Shown in pieces: positions 54,783 through 62,926 of a DNA stretch of 64,000 bases. The notes under the pieces are model-generated. The model did no database searches, was not told where the DNA came from, and saw nothing but the letters and a program-made list of their open reading frames with translations. The stretch is taken from assembly GCF_027111335.1 (NCBI RefSeq), contig NZ_CP114288.1, forward strand, positions 3,348,001-3,412,000. Reading direction: 5' to 3'. Made by a program: the position numbers and the translations under genes. Within the stretch, counting starts at the first letter, position 1; every line of letters begins with the position of its first letter. This DNA comes from Flavobacterium aquiphilum. GTDB lineage: Bacteria; Bacteroidota; Bacteroidia; Flavobacteriales; Flavobacteriaceae.

Positions 54783-57700
54783 TTAGTTAATGCTATAGTT
54801 AGATTTTTCCAAAGATGGCGGAATCAATTTATACATTACCGGGGTTACAATTCTTGACAGGATGGTAGAGCTTATCAAACCGCCAATCAATACAATCGCC
54901 AACGGAGATATTTGAGGATTAGGATTCACCGCTAACGGAATCAATCCGCAGATTGCCGTAATGGATGTCAGCACTACCGGAAGAAAACGGGTTTCACCGG
55001 CAATGGCAATCGCCTCGTCAATGGATTTTCCTTCTTGTCGCAATTGATTGGTGAAATCGACCAAAAGGAGGGAATTTTTCACCTGGATTCCGGACAGTCC
55101 AATGAAACCAATTATAGATACCAAAGACATTGGGTTTCCTGTAGCTAATAAAAACAACACACCACCAAGAACTCCCAACGGAATGATAGACAGTACGATA
55201 ATAATTCCCTTGAACGTTTTAAATTGCAGCAATAAAACAGCAATGAATAAAAAGGCACTCAATATGATTACCGAAAGAAAATTGCCTCCCAACGCATCGC
55301 CTTCTGATTCTTTTTCTCCCGAAAGTTTGTAATAATAGCCTTTAGGCATTTTTAGTTTATCCAATTTTGGAATAATATCTACCAACAGGTCATTCGCTAA
55401 ATAACCTTCTTTTGTCATAGCGCTGACTTTTGAAAAGAGTGATTTGTTAAAGTGGTTGATGGCAGTGGGTGCGGTTTCAAAAGTGATGCTCGCAATTTGA
55501 TTCAATGCAATTGGTGTTCCCTGAACATTATTTACATATAAATTTTTCAGTGCATCAAGATTAGAAAACTTATTCCTTGGTAAAGTAATAATTACGTTTC
55601 TGGCATCGCCACGGTCATCAATGTAATCACCAACGGTTAGTCCTGCTACCGCAAGCCGGATTACTTTATCGACCTCGCTTGTCAGTACGCCCAATGTTCT
55701 TGCTTTTTCTTTATTGATTTTTACTTTAACATCGGTTTTATAAGTATTCAACTCATTGTTGATGTACACCGTACCTTTTTGATTTCGTAAAATACTTTCT
55801 ACCTGAGCCGATAATTTGCGCAAAACGGCTTGGTCTTCGCCAAATATTCGCACGACGATATTGGCCTCCAACGGTGTTCCTTGCTCAAAATCTTTTACCT
55901 CCACTTTGGCATAAGGCATCGTTTTGAACTTGTCGCGCAATTTTTTAATTAAAGCCGTCTTTTCGGTAGGTGTAGCTTCATCTTCCAACTGAACAAATAC
56001 TTGGGAAAAATCAGATTTTCTGTCCTGTGGATGCACGTTATAGTAAATCTGCGGGTTTCCATGTCCCACATTTGAGGTGTAGTAAACAATCTCTTTGTGG
56101 TTTTTTAATTCTGCTTCCACAATTTTTGTCACTCGGTTACTTTCAGAAATATTGGCCTGAAGCGGCATTTTAATATTGATAAGAAACATTGGTTTTTCAG
56201 AAGTTGGAAACAATTTGAATCCGGTAACCGAAAACAATCCAAAAGCAATTACACTTAAAAATACTGAAATGGCAATCGTAATTTTTGGAAATTTCAATGC
56301 TTTTGGCATAATGTCCCTGTAGGCTCTTGTTAGAAATTTTTGCAAATATTGAAGAAAGATGTTTCCTTCACCATGTTCATGCGTTTTTAAAAATCGGCTT
56401 CCCAAAAATGGAACCAATGTCAACGCCACAATCATAGAAGCCAAAACACTCGTGATAACCGCCATTGGTAAACTTCGGATGAATTCGCCTGCCATATCGG
56501 GAAGAAAAGCCAATGGCAAAAAAGCAATTACCAAAGTAGTGGTTGTACCAACAACAGCGATTCCTATTTGTTTAGTTCCTTTTAAAACAGCATCCATTTT
56601 AGAATGCCCTTCACGCAACCAACGCTCAATGTTTTCGACCACCACAATACTGTCATCAACCAATAATCCTAAAGCGACTACCAAGCCAACAATGCTCAAT
56701 TGGTTTAAGGAATACCCTAAAGCATTCATTGCAATTAAACCTAAAGCCAATGATAAAGGAATGGAAATCATAACGATAAGAGATGCTCTTCCACCTAATG
56801 GCACCAATGTAATGACAACCAAAAGAATGGCCAATGCAAAGTCAAAGCCTAGATGTCCCAAACGTTTTGATACCATATCGGCTTGGTCAAAGTTCTTGAT
56901 TAGTTTTATGTTAGGAGGCAAATCTTTGGAGAATTCGGCTACAATTGGTAAATATTGCTTTTGCACATCGCTAATGTTTACATTGTCCTTCATTCCGGCG
57001 GTGACCAAAACGCATCGGTGTCCATTAATTCTTGTAATGTGATTTACCACTTCAGATTTGTAGCTCACTTCGGCTACGTCTTTCATATAGATGATTTTTC
57101 CGTTAGCATTGTAAACGACGGTATTGGCAACATCATCCGCATTTTTAAATTTACCGCTTGTTTTTACGTTGAATACTTTGGTGTCCAAATCGATACTTCC
57201 GCCGGGAATATCGGCAGCTTCACTTTGTAAACTTCCCATTACTATGTTCAATGGAATTTTCAGTTGTGCCAATTTTTCCAAATTCAAATCTACGCGGATT
57301 TCCTGTTCCGGAATGCCGCTGTATTTTACGTCCTTGAGATTGGTTATTTTTTCAATCTTTGTCTTTAGTTCATCGGCCTCATCGCGTAGTTTTTTGTCGG
57401 ATGCATTTTCTGAAACCAAAGCAACCTGAAGAATTTTTACATCCGAAGACGAAATTTTCTCCGTCTTAATCATATAAATATCTTTTGGCAATTCGCTGTT
57501 TTTAAGGGCATTCATTTCGGTGGAGATTTCCTGATATTTATTGTCAACATCCACTCCGTATTTGAATTTTACCTGAAAAGCGGCTACACCATCTTCAACG
57601 GTTGTGAGGATTTTTTCAATATTTTCCAATCCGTAAATCTTATTTTCAATAGGTTTTACGACTTGTTCTTCCATATCTTTCGGACTCGTTCCGGGATAAA

Positions 57701-57848
57701 TAACGGTAATCAAATATTGTGGCGGATGCGTTCCGGGGTCTTCTGATCTTGGCATCGTGAATAAGGTTAGCACCCCAACCACAGCGACTAACAGCGCCAG
57801 AATCAGTGTGAACTGATAATTCTTAACGGAAAAATTTGTTATTTGCAT
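54783..57848 (-). CDS. RND-family multidrug/metabolite efflux pump
   Basis: A 1021-aa inner-membrane proton-driven pump. Start set at 57848 (MQITNFSVKNYQF), 7 bp after the adaptor stop; the longer frame to 57899 would overlap that gene. Twelve membrane helices and two large periplasmic loops are evident, with the TM4 proton-relay pair in VALGLLVDDSIVVVENIERW and the inner-helix motif GLSGIQVKNSLLLVDF. It works with the adaptor and TolC-type channel encoded upstream. Substrate range cannot be read from sequence. Confidence 0.94.
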   Translation of the reverse strand: MQITNFSVKNYQFTLILALLVAVVGVLTLFTMPRSEDPGTHPPQYLITVIYPGTSPKDMEEQVVKPIENKIYGLENIEKILTTVEDGVAAFQVKFKYGVDVDNKYQEISTEMNALKNSELPKDIYMIKTEKISSSDVKILQVALVSENASDKKLRDEADELKTKIEKITNLKDVKYSGIPEQEIRVDLNLEKLAQLKIPLNIVMGSLQSEAADIPGGSIDLDTKVFNVKTSGKFKNADDVANTVVYNANGKIIYMKDVAEVSYKSEVVNHITRINGHRCVLVTAGMKDNVNISDVQKQYLPIVAEFSKDLPPNIKLIKNFDQADMVSKRLGHLGFDFALAILLVVITLVPLGGRASLIVMISIPLSLALGLIAMNALGYSLNQLSIVGLVVALGLLVDDSIVVVENIERWLREGHSKMDAVLKGTKQIGIAVVGTTTTLVIAFLPLAFLPDMAGEFIRSLPMAVITSVLASMIVALTLVPFLGSRFLKTHEHGEGNIFLQYLQKFLTRAYRDIMPKALKFPKITIAISVFLSVIAFGLFSVTGFKLFPTSEKPMFLINIKMPLQANISESNRVTKIVEAELKNHKEIVYYTSNVGHGNPQIYYNVHPQDRKSDFSQVFVQLEDEATPTEKTALIKKLRDKFKTMPYAKVEVKDFEQGTPLEANIVVRIFGEDQAVLRKLSAQVESILRNQKGTVYINNELNTYKTDVKVKINKEKARTLGVLTSEVDKVIRLAVAGLTVGDYIDDRGDARNVIITLPRNKFSNLDALKNLYVNNVQGTPIALNQIASITFETAPTAINHFNKSLFSKVSAMTKEGYLANDLLVDIIPKLDKLKMPKGYYYKLSGEKESEGDALGGNFLSVIILSAFLFIAVLLLQFKTFKGIIIVLSIIPLGVLGGVLFLLATGNPMSLVSIIGFIGLSGIQVKNSLLLVDFTNQLRQEGKSIDEAIAIAGETRFLPVVLTSITAICGLIPLAVNPNPQISPLAIVLIGGLISSTILSRIVTPVMYKLIPPSLEKSNYSIN

Positions 57849-57855
57849 AGCGTTA

Positions 57856-58896
57856 TTATTTAATGATTTTGATAGTGGATTGTTCGTTGAGATAAGCACT
57901 GTTGGAAATCACGATTTCATCCGTTTTTTGAAGACCGTCTTTGATAAAAACCTTATTGTTTTCAAATTTGGCAATTGTAACAGGCTGACGTTTTACTTTG
58001 TTGTTCTCTACGACAAACACAAAGGCTTTGTTTCCGTCGGCTTCTATAAGTGAATTATACGGAATGATGATGCGGTCTTCGGCTTTCTCGGCCTTGATTT
58101 CTGCTTTTCCAAACATACCCACGGCCGGTTTGCTGTTCTTCATATTAAGTTTCAACTCCACCTGAAACGAACCTAATGCAGCATCGGCAGCTTGTGATTT
58201 TCTAAAAATAGTAGCGTCAAATTGTTCATCAGGAAATCCATCAAGAGTGACAGTTGCTTTTTGCCCCAATTTAACAGTCCCCCATTCTTGGTCGGTTAAA
58301 CCAACTTTTAACAGGTAATTGTTGTTTTTGCTTGTTTCGTTTATGGCTAAAATTGGAGATCCGGCACCGACCACTTCACCTTCATTGGCAATTTTTGCAG
58401 TAACAAAACCATCGGCCGTGGCATAAATTTTTGCATAACGGGCATTAAAAGCGACAGCATCTTTTTGTTTTCGGGCAATGTCCAAACCTGTTTTGGTGTT
58501 TTGAAGCTGTTCCAAAGTATAAACACTGTCTTTGTAAAGATTTAAGGCACGCGTATAATCACGCTCGTATTTCTTAACATTCAGATCCGATTGATTCAAG
58601 CCCGAACCGATTTCGGTTTCATCTAAAGTGGCAAGAAGTTGTCCCTTCTTGAAAAACTGACCTTCTTCTACGTAAATTTTACTGACAACACCACCAATTT
58701 TAAAGCCATAATTGGCTTGATTTTCCGTTGTCACCAAGCCGGATGCGTTTATGTTAGTTGCAAGTGCCAATGATTGAGCCGTTGCTGTTTTAATCGAAAT
58801 AACATCGGCATTTTCAAAAGGTTTTTGTTCTTTTTTTTCTTCTTTACAAGAATAAAAAAGCTGTAGTACGAATAGGATAATTATTAATTTCTTCAT
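57856..58896 (-). CDS. RND periplasmic adaptor lipoprotein
   Basis: 346 aa. The start at 58896 gives the lipoprotein leader MKKLIIILFVLQLFYSC (Cys17); the frame to 58965 adds an implausible N-terminus overlapping tolC. It has a split lipoyl domain (GGVVSKIYVEEGQFFKKGQL and the matching FVTAKIANEGEVVGAGSP), a short helical hairpin and a barrel domain. It links the pump to the outer-membrane channel. It lies 11 bp after the tolC-type gene. Confidence 0.93.
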   Translation of the reverse strand: MKKLIIILFVLQLFYSCKEEKKEQKPFENADVISIKTATAQSLALATNINASGLVTTENQANYGFKIGGVVSKIYVEEGQFFKKGQLLATLDETEIGSGLNQSDLNVKKYERDYTRALNLYKDSVYTLEQLQNTKTGLDIARKQKDAVAFNARYAKIYATADGFVTAKIANEGEVVGAGSPILAINETSKNNNYLLKVGLTDQEWGTVKLGQKATVTLDGFPDEQFDATIFRKSQAADAALGSFQVELKLNMKNSKPAVGMFGKAEIKAEKAEDRIIIPYNSLIEADGNKAFVFVVENNKVKRQPVTIAKFENNKVFIKDGLQKTDEIVISNSAYLNEQSTIKIIK

Positions 58897-58907
58897 TGTT
58901 CTAATTT

Positions 58908-60245
58908 TTAGTTTTTTAAAGTAAAAGTTGCATTGGCCCTTTCTAATTCCGCAAAAGCGATCCAAGAATTATAAAGTGCAATATTGGTGTTGAGTTGGGC
59001 ATTTACCCATTGATTTTGTGCATCGAGAAGTTCAATGTAAATAGCCTGTCCTTCTTTATACAATTTGGTGATGTCATCATTGTATTTTTTGGCGGATTCT
59101 TTTTGGTTTTTATTGGCGTAAAATTGTTCCAATGCCGATTTCAGATTGTTTTGTGATACCTGAAACTGAAGCAGTAATTGCTGCCTTACATTATCAGTTT
59201 GGGAACTAATTTTTTTAGTATCTTCTTCAACCTGTTTGAGTTTGTATTTATTCTTGTTTCCGGAAAAAATATTCCATTGCAAACCTAATCCTGCGAAATA
59301 ATAGCGTGAATCTTTGTTCACATCAAAATCAAAGTCCTGAAAACCGAAATCGGCAAATCCGCTTACTGTAGGAAACCAATACGATTGTGTTAGTTTACCA
59401 ACAGTTTCATTTAATTCCTTAACCTGAGTCAGTTTTAGCAATTCCTCCCTGTTTTGGGTATTTTCTGTAACGGCATCAATGGGCAAAACCTCATTGTCAT
59501 CTGTTTCAATGTCAGAATCTAATTTTTCGTTGAGCAAAAAATTGAAGTACGATTTGGCGTTATTACTGACTTGTTTTGCCGTTTCGAGATTTGCCTGAAT
59601 CCGTATTACCTCGTTATCACTTCGCAAAACTGCGGTACGGTTGATTTTGTCATTTTTGAATAAAGATTGGTTTACCCTTTGATTCTCTTTGACCAATGCC
59701 AACGCATCTTGATAAATTTTAATTCCTTCAATGGACTGTAGGTATTTGTAGTAGGCAATTTTTATTTCCTTGACCAACTCCCTCTTATAAATTTCCAATT
59801 CAATCTGTTGCAGTGATGCCTGCTGACTTTTAATCCTTTCATTATAAATAATTTCGAAATTCAGCAAGGGCATTGTTGTATGAATCTTCGCGTCATAGAA
59901 ATTATCGGGATTGATTAAAACCGACTGATTTTCAAGAGTTGGGAACGCTTTGGAATTCGTCATTTGATTCAGCGTGTTATACACCGGATTGAGCATATCG
60001 CCTACGGGAATATCAATCGTTCTTCCTCCTTCAGCCCTTGTATAGCTCCCGTTTAAGGAAACTGTGGGGTAAAACAAAGAGCGTGCTTCTTTAAGAGCAT
60101 ACACACTTTTGTTAATGTCAAAATAATGTTGCTTTATTACTTCATTGTTTTTTAGTCCGGTTTCTATGTATCCGTCTAGCTTACTTTGTGAATATCCTTG
60201 ATATCCGAGTAAGATTACCGTTAGAATTACTGCATTTTTTATCAT
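58908..60245 (-). CDS. TolC-family outer-membrane efflux channel
   Basis: 445 aa with signal peptide MIKNAVILTVILLGYQGYSQ; start chosen at 60245, not 60254, for this leader. It has two repeats of the outer-membrane efflux domain with long amphipathic helices (for example YLQSIEGIKIYQDALALVKE). First structural gene of the efflux operon, 52 bp after tetR, with a TetR-type palindrome in between. Confidence 0.92.
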   Translation of the reverse strand: MIKNAVILTVILLGYQGYSQSKLDGYIETGLKNNEVIKQHYFDINKSVYALKEARSLFYPTVSLNGSYTRAEGGRTIDIPVGDMLNPVYNTLNQMTNSKAFPTLENQSVLINPDNFYDAKIHTTMPLLNFEIIYNERIKSQQASLQQIELEIYKRELVKEIKIAYYKYLQSIEGIKIYQDALALVKENQRVNQSLFKNDKINRTAVLRSDNEVIRIQANLETAKQVSNNAKSYFNFLLNEKLDSDIETDDNEVLPIDAVTENTQNREELLKLTQVKELNETVGKLTQSYWFPTVSGFADFGFQDFDFDVNKDSRYYFAGLGLQWNIFSGNKNKYKLKQVEEDTKKISSQTDNVRQQLLLQFQVSQNNLKSALEQFYANKNQKESAKKYNDDITKLYKEGQAIYIELLDAQNQWVNAQLNTNIALYNSWIAFAELERANATFTLKN

Positions 60246-60265
60246 AATATACATTGTTTTTTAAT

Positions 60266-60278
60266 TGAACATTGTTCA
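60266..60278. promoter_or_regulatory. TetR operator candidate upstream of the tolC-type gene
   Basis: The palindrome TGAACATTGTTCA has the same half-sites as TGAACAACGTTCA at 60952-60964 upstream of tetR. A further half TTGAACA lies at 60284-60290. Confidence 0.75.
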
Positions 60279-60297
60279 TTTTTTTGAACAAAAAAAT

Positions 60298-60915
60298 TTA
60301 TAGCCGATCTATTATTTTCAAATACTCATTATAGCCATCAAGCAAGATCGTATCGGGATTTGTGAATTTTACGCCTTTGGTTCTTTGACGAATTTCAAGA
60401 CAGCACATACCGTGAACCAAACTCCAAACCATAAACGAAAGCGGTTCTATATTATGTCCCTTAAAATGCCCATTATTAATACATTCCTCAATAGTTTTTT
60501 TTACACGGCCAAAAGTTACCGCACCTTCATCCCAATCTTTATTTTCGGAGCTTTCCAAAAACTCCATAGGTGCTTTAAGATTAAACATTAAATCATACAT
60601 TTCTTGATTCTCCAAGGCAAATTTTATGTAGGTAAAACCCATTTTTCGCAATCGTTCCATTGGATCTTCTATGCTGAACAATTCTTCAAAATACCCTCCC
60701 AATTCCTGAAATCCTATGGAATGCAGGTCGTGCAGAATGGCATTTTTATCTTTAAAATAAACATATACCGTACCCACACTATAGTCAATTTCGTCAGCAA
60801 TATTTCGAATGGTAGTTTGCTCAATACCCTTTTCTATAAAAAGTTTTTTGGCACCTTTTAAAATCAATGCTTTCAGTGCTTCTTTTTCTCTTGCTTTTCT
60901 GTCAACTATACTCAT
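60298..60915 (-). CDS. TetR-family repressor of the efflux operon
   Basis: 205 aa with an N-terminal HTH (TTIRNIADEIDYSVGTVYVY, about residues 31-50) and a helical ligand domain that contains a Cys-rich HGMCCLEIRQRTKG segment. First gene of the operon tetR-tolC-MFP-RND. Matching palindromes on both sides of it indicate autoregulation plus control of the pump genes. Confidence 0.92.
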   Translation of the reverse strand: MSIVDRKAREKEALKALILKGAKKLFIEKGIEQTTIRNIADEIDYSVGTVYVYFKDKNAILHDLHSIGFQELGGYFEELFSIEDPMERLRKMGFTYIKFALENQEMYDLMFNLKAPMEFLESSENKDWDEGAVTFGRVKKTIEECINNGHFKGHNIEPLSFMVWSLVHGMCCLEIRQRTKGVKFTNPDTILLDGYNEYLKIIDRL

Positions 60916-60932
60916 ACCTCGAAATTATTCCA

Positions 60933-60964
60933 CAAAGATATGTTTTATTTTTGAACAACGTTCA
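60933..60964 (-). promoter_or_regulatory. tetR promoter with TGAACAACGTTCA operator
   Basis: The minus-strand -7 box TATCTTTG (60940-60933) is followed upstream by the 13-bp palindrome TGAACAACGTTCA (60952-60964) over the expected -33 region, so a bound repressor would block the polymerase. Confidence 0.75.
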
Positions 60965-61072
60965 TTTTTTATAGAAAAATAAACACAGTAACAAAATCTC
61001 TTGTTTTTACTGTGTTTTTGAAGACCAATTTTTAATTACTGTTAGGATTCTTAAGAAATCCAACTGATATAA

Positions 61073-61405
61073 TCAGACTAAATTCTCTAAACCGAATTCA
61101 GCCAATTTATCTGCAATTGGCAAAGTTTTTAACCCCAATTCAGTTAAAGTATACTCAACTTTTGGTGGAATTTCGGGATAGGCTTTTTTGCTGACTAGTT
61201 TATTTTCAACAAGCATATTCAATTCTTGTATCAGCATTTTTTCGCTAATACCGGGTATAGCCCTTTTTAGTTCGCCATATCGCATCACTTTTTTGTTGAT
61301 TTGAAACAATATCAACAAAGTCCATTTACCGCTAAGAAGTGTTAAAGAGGCTCTAACAGGACACTTTTCATCACAAGGTAAAATTATTTTAGATTTTTTT
61401 TCCAT
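61073..61405 (-). CDS. HxlR-family winged-helix regulator
   Basis: A 110-aa HxlR/YodB-type regulator: LPCDEKCPVRASL with C11 and C15, then LSGKWTLLILFQI and RYGELKRAIPGISEKMLIQE. Conserved N-terminal Cys in this family senses electrophiles or oxidants. It is divergent from an NmrA-like reductase, with a shared palindromic promoter region, and probably represses both. Confidence 0.92.
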   Translation of the reverse strand: MEKKSKIILPCDEKCPVRASLTLLSGKWTLLILFQINKKVMRYGELKRAIPGISEKMLIQELNMLVENKLVSKKAYPEIPPKVEYTLTELGLKTLPIADKLAEFGLENLV

Positions 61406-61455
61406 TGATATTCAATTATTCTAACTGTATAGTAGGTACTTTACTTTTAGGTAAG

Positions 61456-61497
61456 TACTTGTACAAAAGTAAGTAACACAATACTTTTGTGCAAGTA
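61456..61497. promoter_or_regulatory. Palindromic divergent double promoter of hxlR and the NmrA-like gene
   Basis: TACTTGTACAAAAGTA (61456-61471) and TACTTTTGTGCAAGTA (61482-61497) are 16-bp inverted arms with one mismatch around a 10-bp centre. Each arm holds TACTTTTG for one direction and a TTG -33 element for the other, each pair 20 bp apart. One dimeric repressor at this site could close both promoters. Confidence 0.75.
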
Positions 61498-61583
61498 ATT
61501 TTAAAAAACAACTAGAAACAAGCAAATAGATTAGGATGCAATGACTAATCAAAAACAATTTAATAACATAAAAACGTAAAAAA

Positions 61584-62477
61584 ATGAAAATCTTAGTATT
61601 TGGAGCTTCAGGCTCACAACAATTCAATGTAATATCTGAAGGGATCAAAAAAGGAGCAGAAGTATTTGCAGCAACAAGTTCTGCTGCAAGTTTTGAAAAA
61701 TTAAGTCAAGCAGGTGCAAAACCTATTTTGGCTAATATGAGTGATGCCAATAAAATGTTGGAAATTACCAAAAGCATAGATGCGATAGCTTTTATGATTC
61801 CTGTTTCTTTGCCCAATCCATTTGATGGCTTGGAATATGCCAAAAATGTGATTGATGCAGCTAAGATAAATAGTGTAAAGAAAATCGTTTGGAACACAAG
61901 TGGTTGGTTAGCTCCGCAAAAAATAGGAATCCCTGGCGAAGATGTAAAGTTGGACATAAAAGAGTATTTAAAAAATAGCGGATTGGAGTATGTGATAATT
62001 GAACCCACTATTTATATGGAAAATATGATGGGACCTTTTTGTGCACCTTTTGTAAAAAACGAAATGAAGCTTGCTTATCCTACTCCAGAGATTATGCCTA
62101 TTGGTTGGATAGCTTCAAGAGATGTAAGTGCTTTTGTTGTAGAAGCAGTTTACAATGACAAACTAAAAGCGGATACATTTCAAATAAGTGGTTTAGAAAA
62201 TTTAAAAGGTAATGATTTGGCTGAACAATTTTCTAAAGGTTTGGGTAAAAACGTTGTTTATTATACGCAACCTGCCAAAGAATTTGGTGATATATTAAAA
62301 CCATTTGTTGGTGAAGCAGGTGCAGCAGGAGTAACTTCGTACTATGAAAGCCTTCAAAACGCAACAGAGTTTCCTCCAAAATTCAATCCAAAGATGAATG
62401 AGATTTTAGAGAAACTGCCCGTGCAAATGACACCTTTGGTGCAATGGGCAAATGAGAATAAAGCGTATTTTTCCTAA
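61584..62477 (+). CDS. NmrA-like NAD(P)-binding oxidoreductase
   Basis: A 297-aa atypical SDR with an N-terminal Rossmann motif MKILVFGASGSQQFNVI, in which the usual third Gly region of GATGxxG is changed to SQQ, and NmrA-type segments such as VKKIVWNTSGW and YVIIEPTIYMENMMGP. There is no YxxxK pair in the usual place. Members are quinone reductases or redox sensors. Control by an HxlR regulator fits a quinone or electrophile response. Confidence 0.88.
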   Translation: MKILVFGASGSQQFNVISEGIKKGAEVFAATSSAASFEKLSQAGAKPILANMSDANKMLEITKSIDAIAFMIPVSLPNPFDGLEYAKNVIDAAKINSVKKIVWNTSGWLAPQKIGIPGEDVKLDIKEYLKNSGLEYVIIEPTIYMENMMGPFCAPFVKNEMKLAYPTPEIMPIGWIASRDVSAFVVEAVYNDKLKADTFQISGLENLKGNDLAEQFSKGLGKNVVYYTQPAKEFGDILKPFVGEAGAAGVTSYYESLQNATEFPPKFNPKMNEILEKLPVQMTPLVQWANENKAYFS

Positions 62478-62926
62478 AAAAAGGTATTAACTTTTGTAGA
62501 GGTAACAATTAAAGTTAATGCAAATTTTAACTTGATAGCAAAGGTGATTTTGATTTTTTCAATTCTATTGGATTGTAAAATCAAGACCACCTTTTTAATT
62601 GTAGGGGTGAATATTTATTCTTGATTATTTTATGCCTGAAATAAATGTAAGCAACTTGTTTCGAAATCTTGGAACAAGCTAAAGTCAGCCTTTTTACATA
62701 GCATTGTAATTTGTATAGGTCTTATTCTGCCAGCTAATTAATTTAAAGTTTTTGAGCCGTGCATAATATTTTGGGTGTTAGCGTTAACATTACAAACTTC
62801 GCGACCAAAATCATCATCCTACAAAACCTCCGTAAAAACGTATCACACCTTCCGACTTTTGTATAACTAGCCAGAATAACTTCGATAGTAGTTTTGCAAC
62901 ATTAAATAATCATAAAAAATAAAATA
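62478..62926. other. Spacer between the NmrA-like gene and the Old Yellow Enzyme gene
   Basis: It contains the terminator at 62540-62596. The remaining 330 bp hold the presumed promoter of the gene at 62927; no gene was found. Confidence 0.5.
62540..62596 (+). terminator. Rho-independent terminator of the NmrA-like gene
   Basis: AAAGGTGATTTTGATTTT (62540-62557) pairs with AAAATCAAGACCACCTTT (62577-62594); 16 of 18 positions are Watson-Crick and the other two are G-T. The T tract CTTTTTAATT follows on the plus strand. Confidence 0.82.

Noticed and set aside
56359..57042. 227-codon plus-strand frame inside the RND pump gene
   Set aside because: An antisense shadow of a strongly conserved gene; its basic, Pro/Thr-rich composition follows from the pump codons.
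57849..57899. Longer RND pump start
   Set aside because: It overlaps the adaptor gene; RND proteins begin just before the first membrane helix as in MQITNFSVKNYQF.
58897..58965. Longer adaptor start
   Set aside because: It overlaps the end of the tolC-type gene and hides the clear lipoprotein leader starting at 58896.
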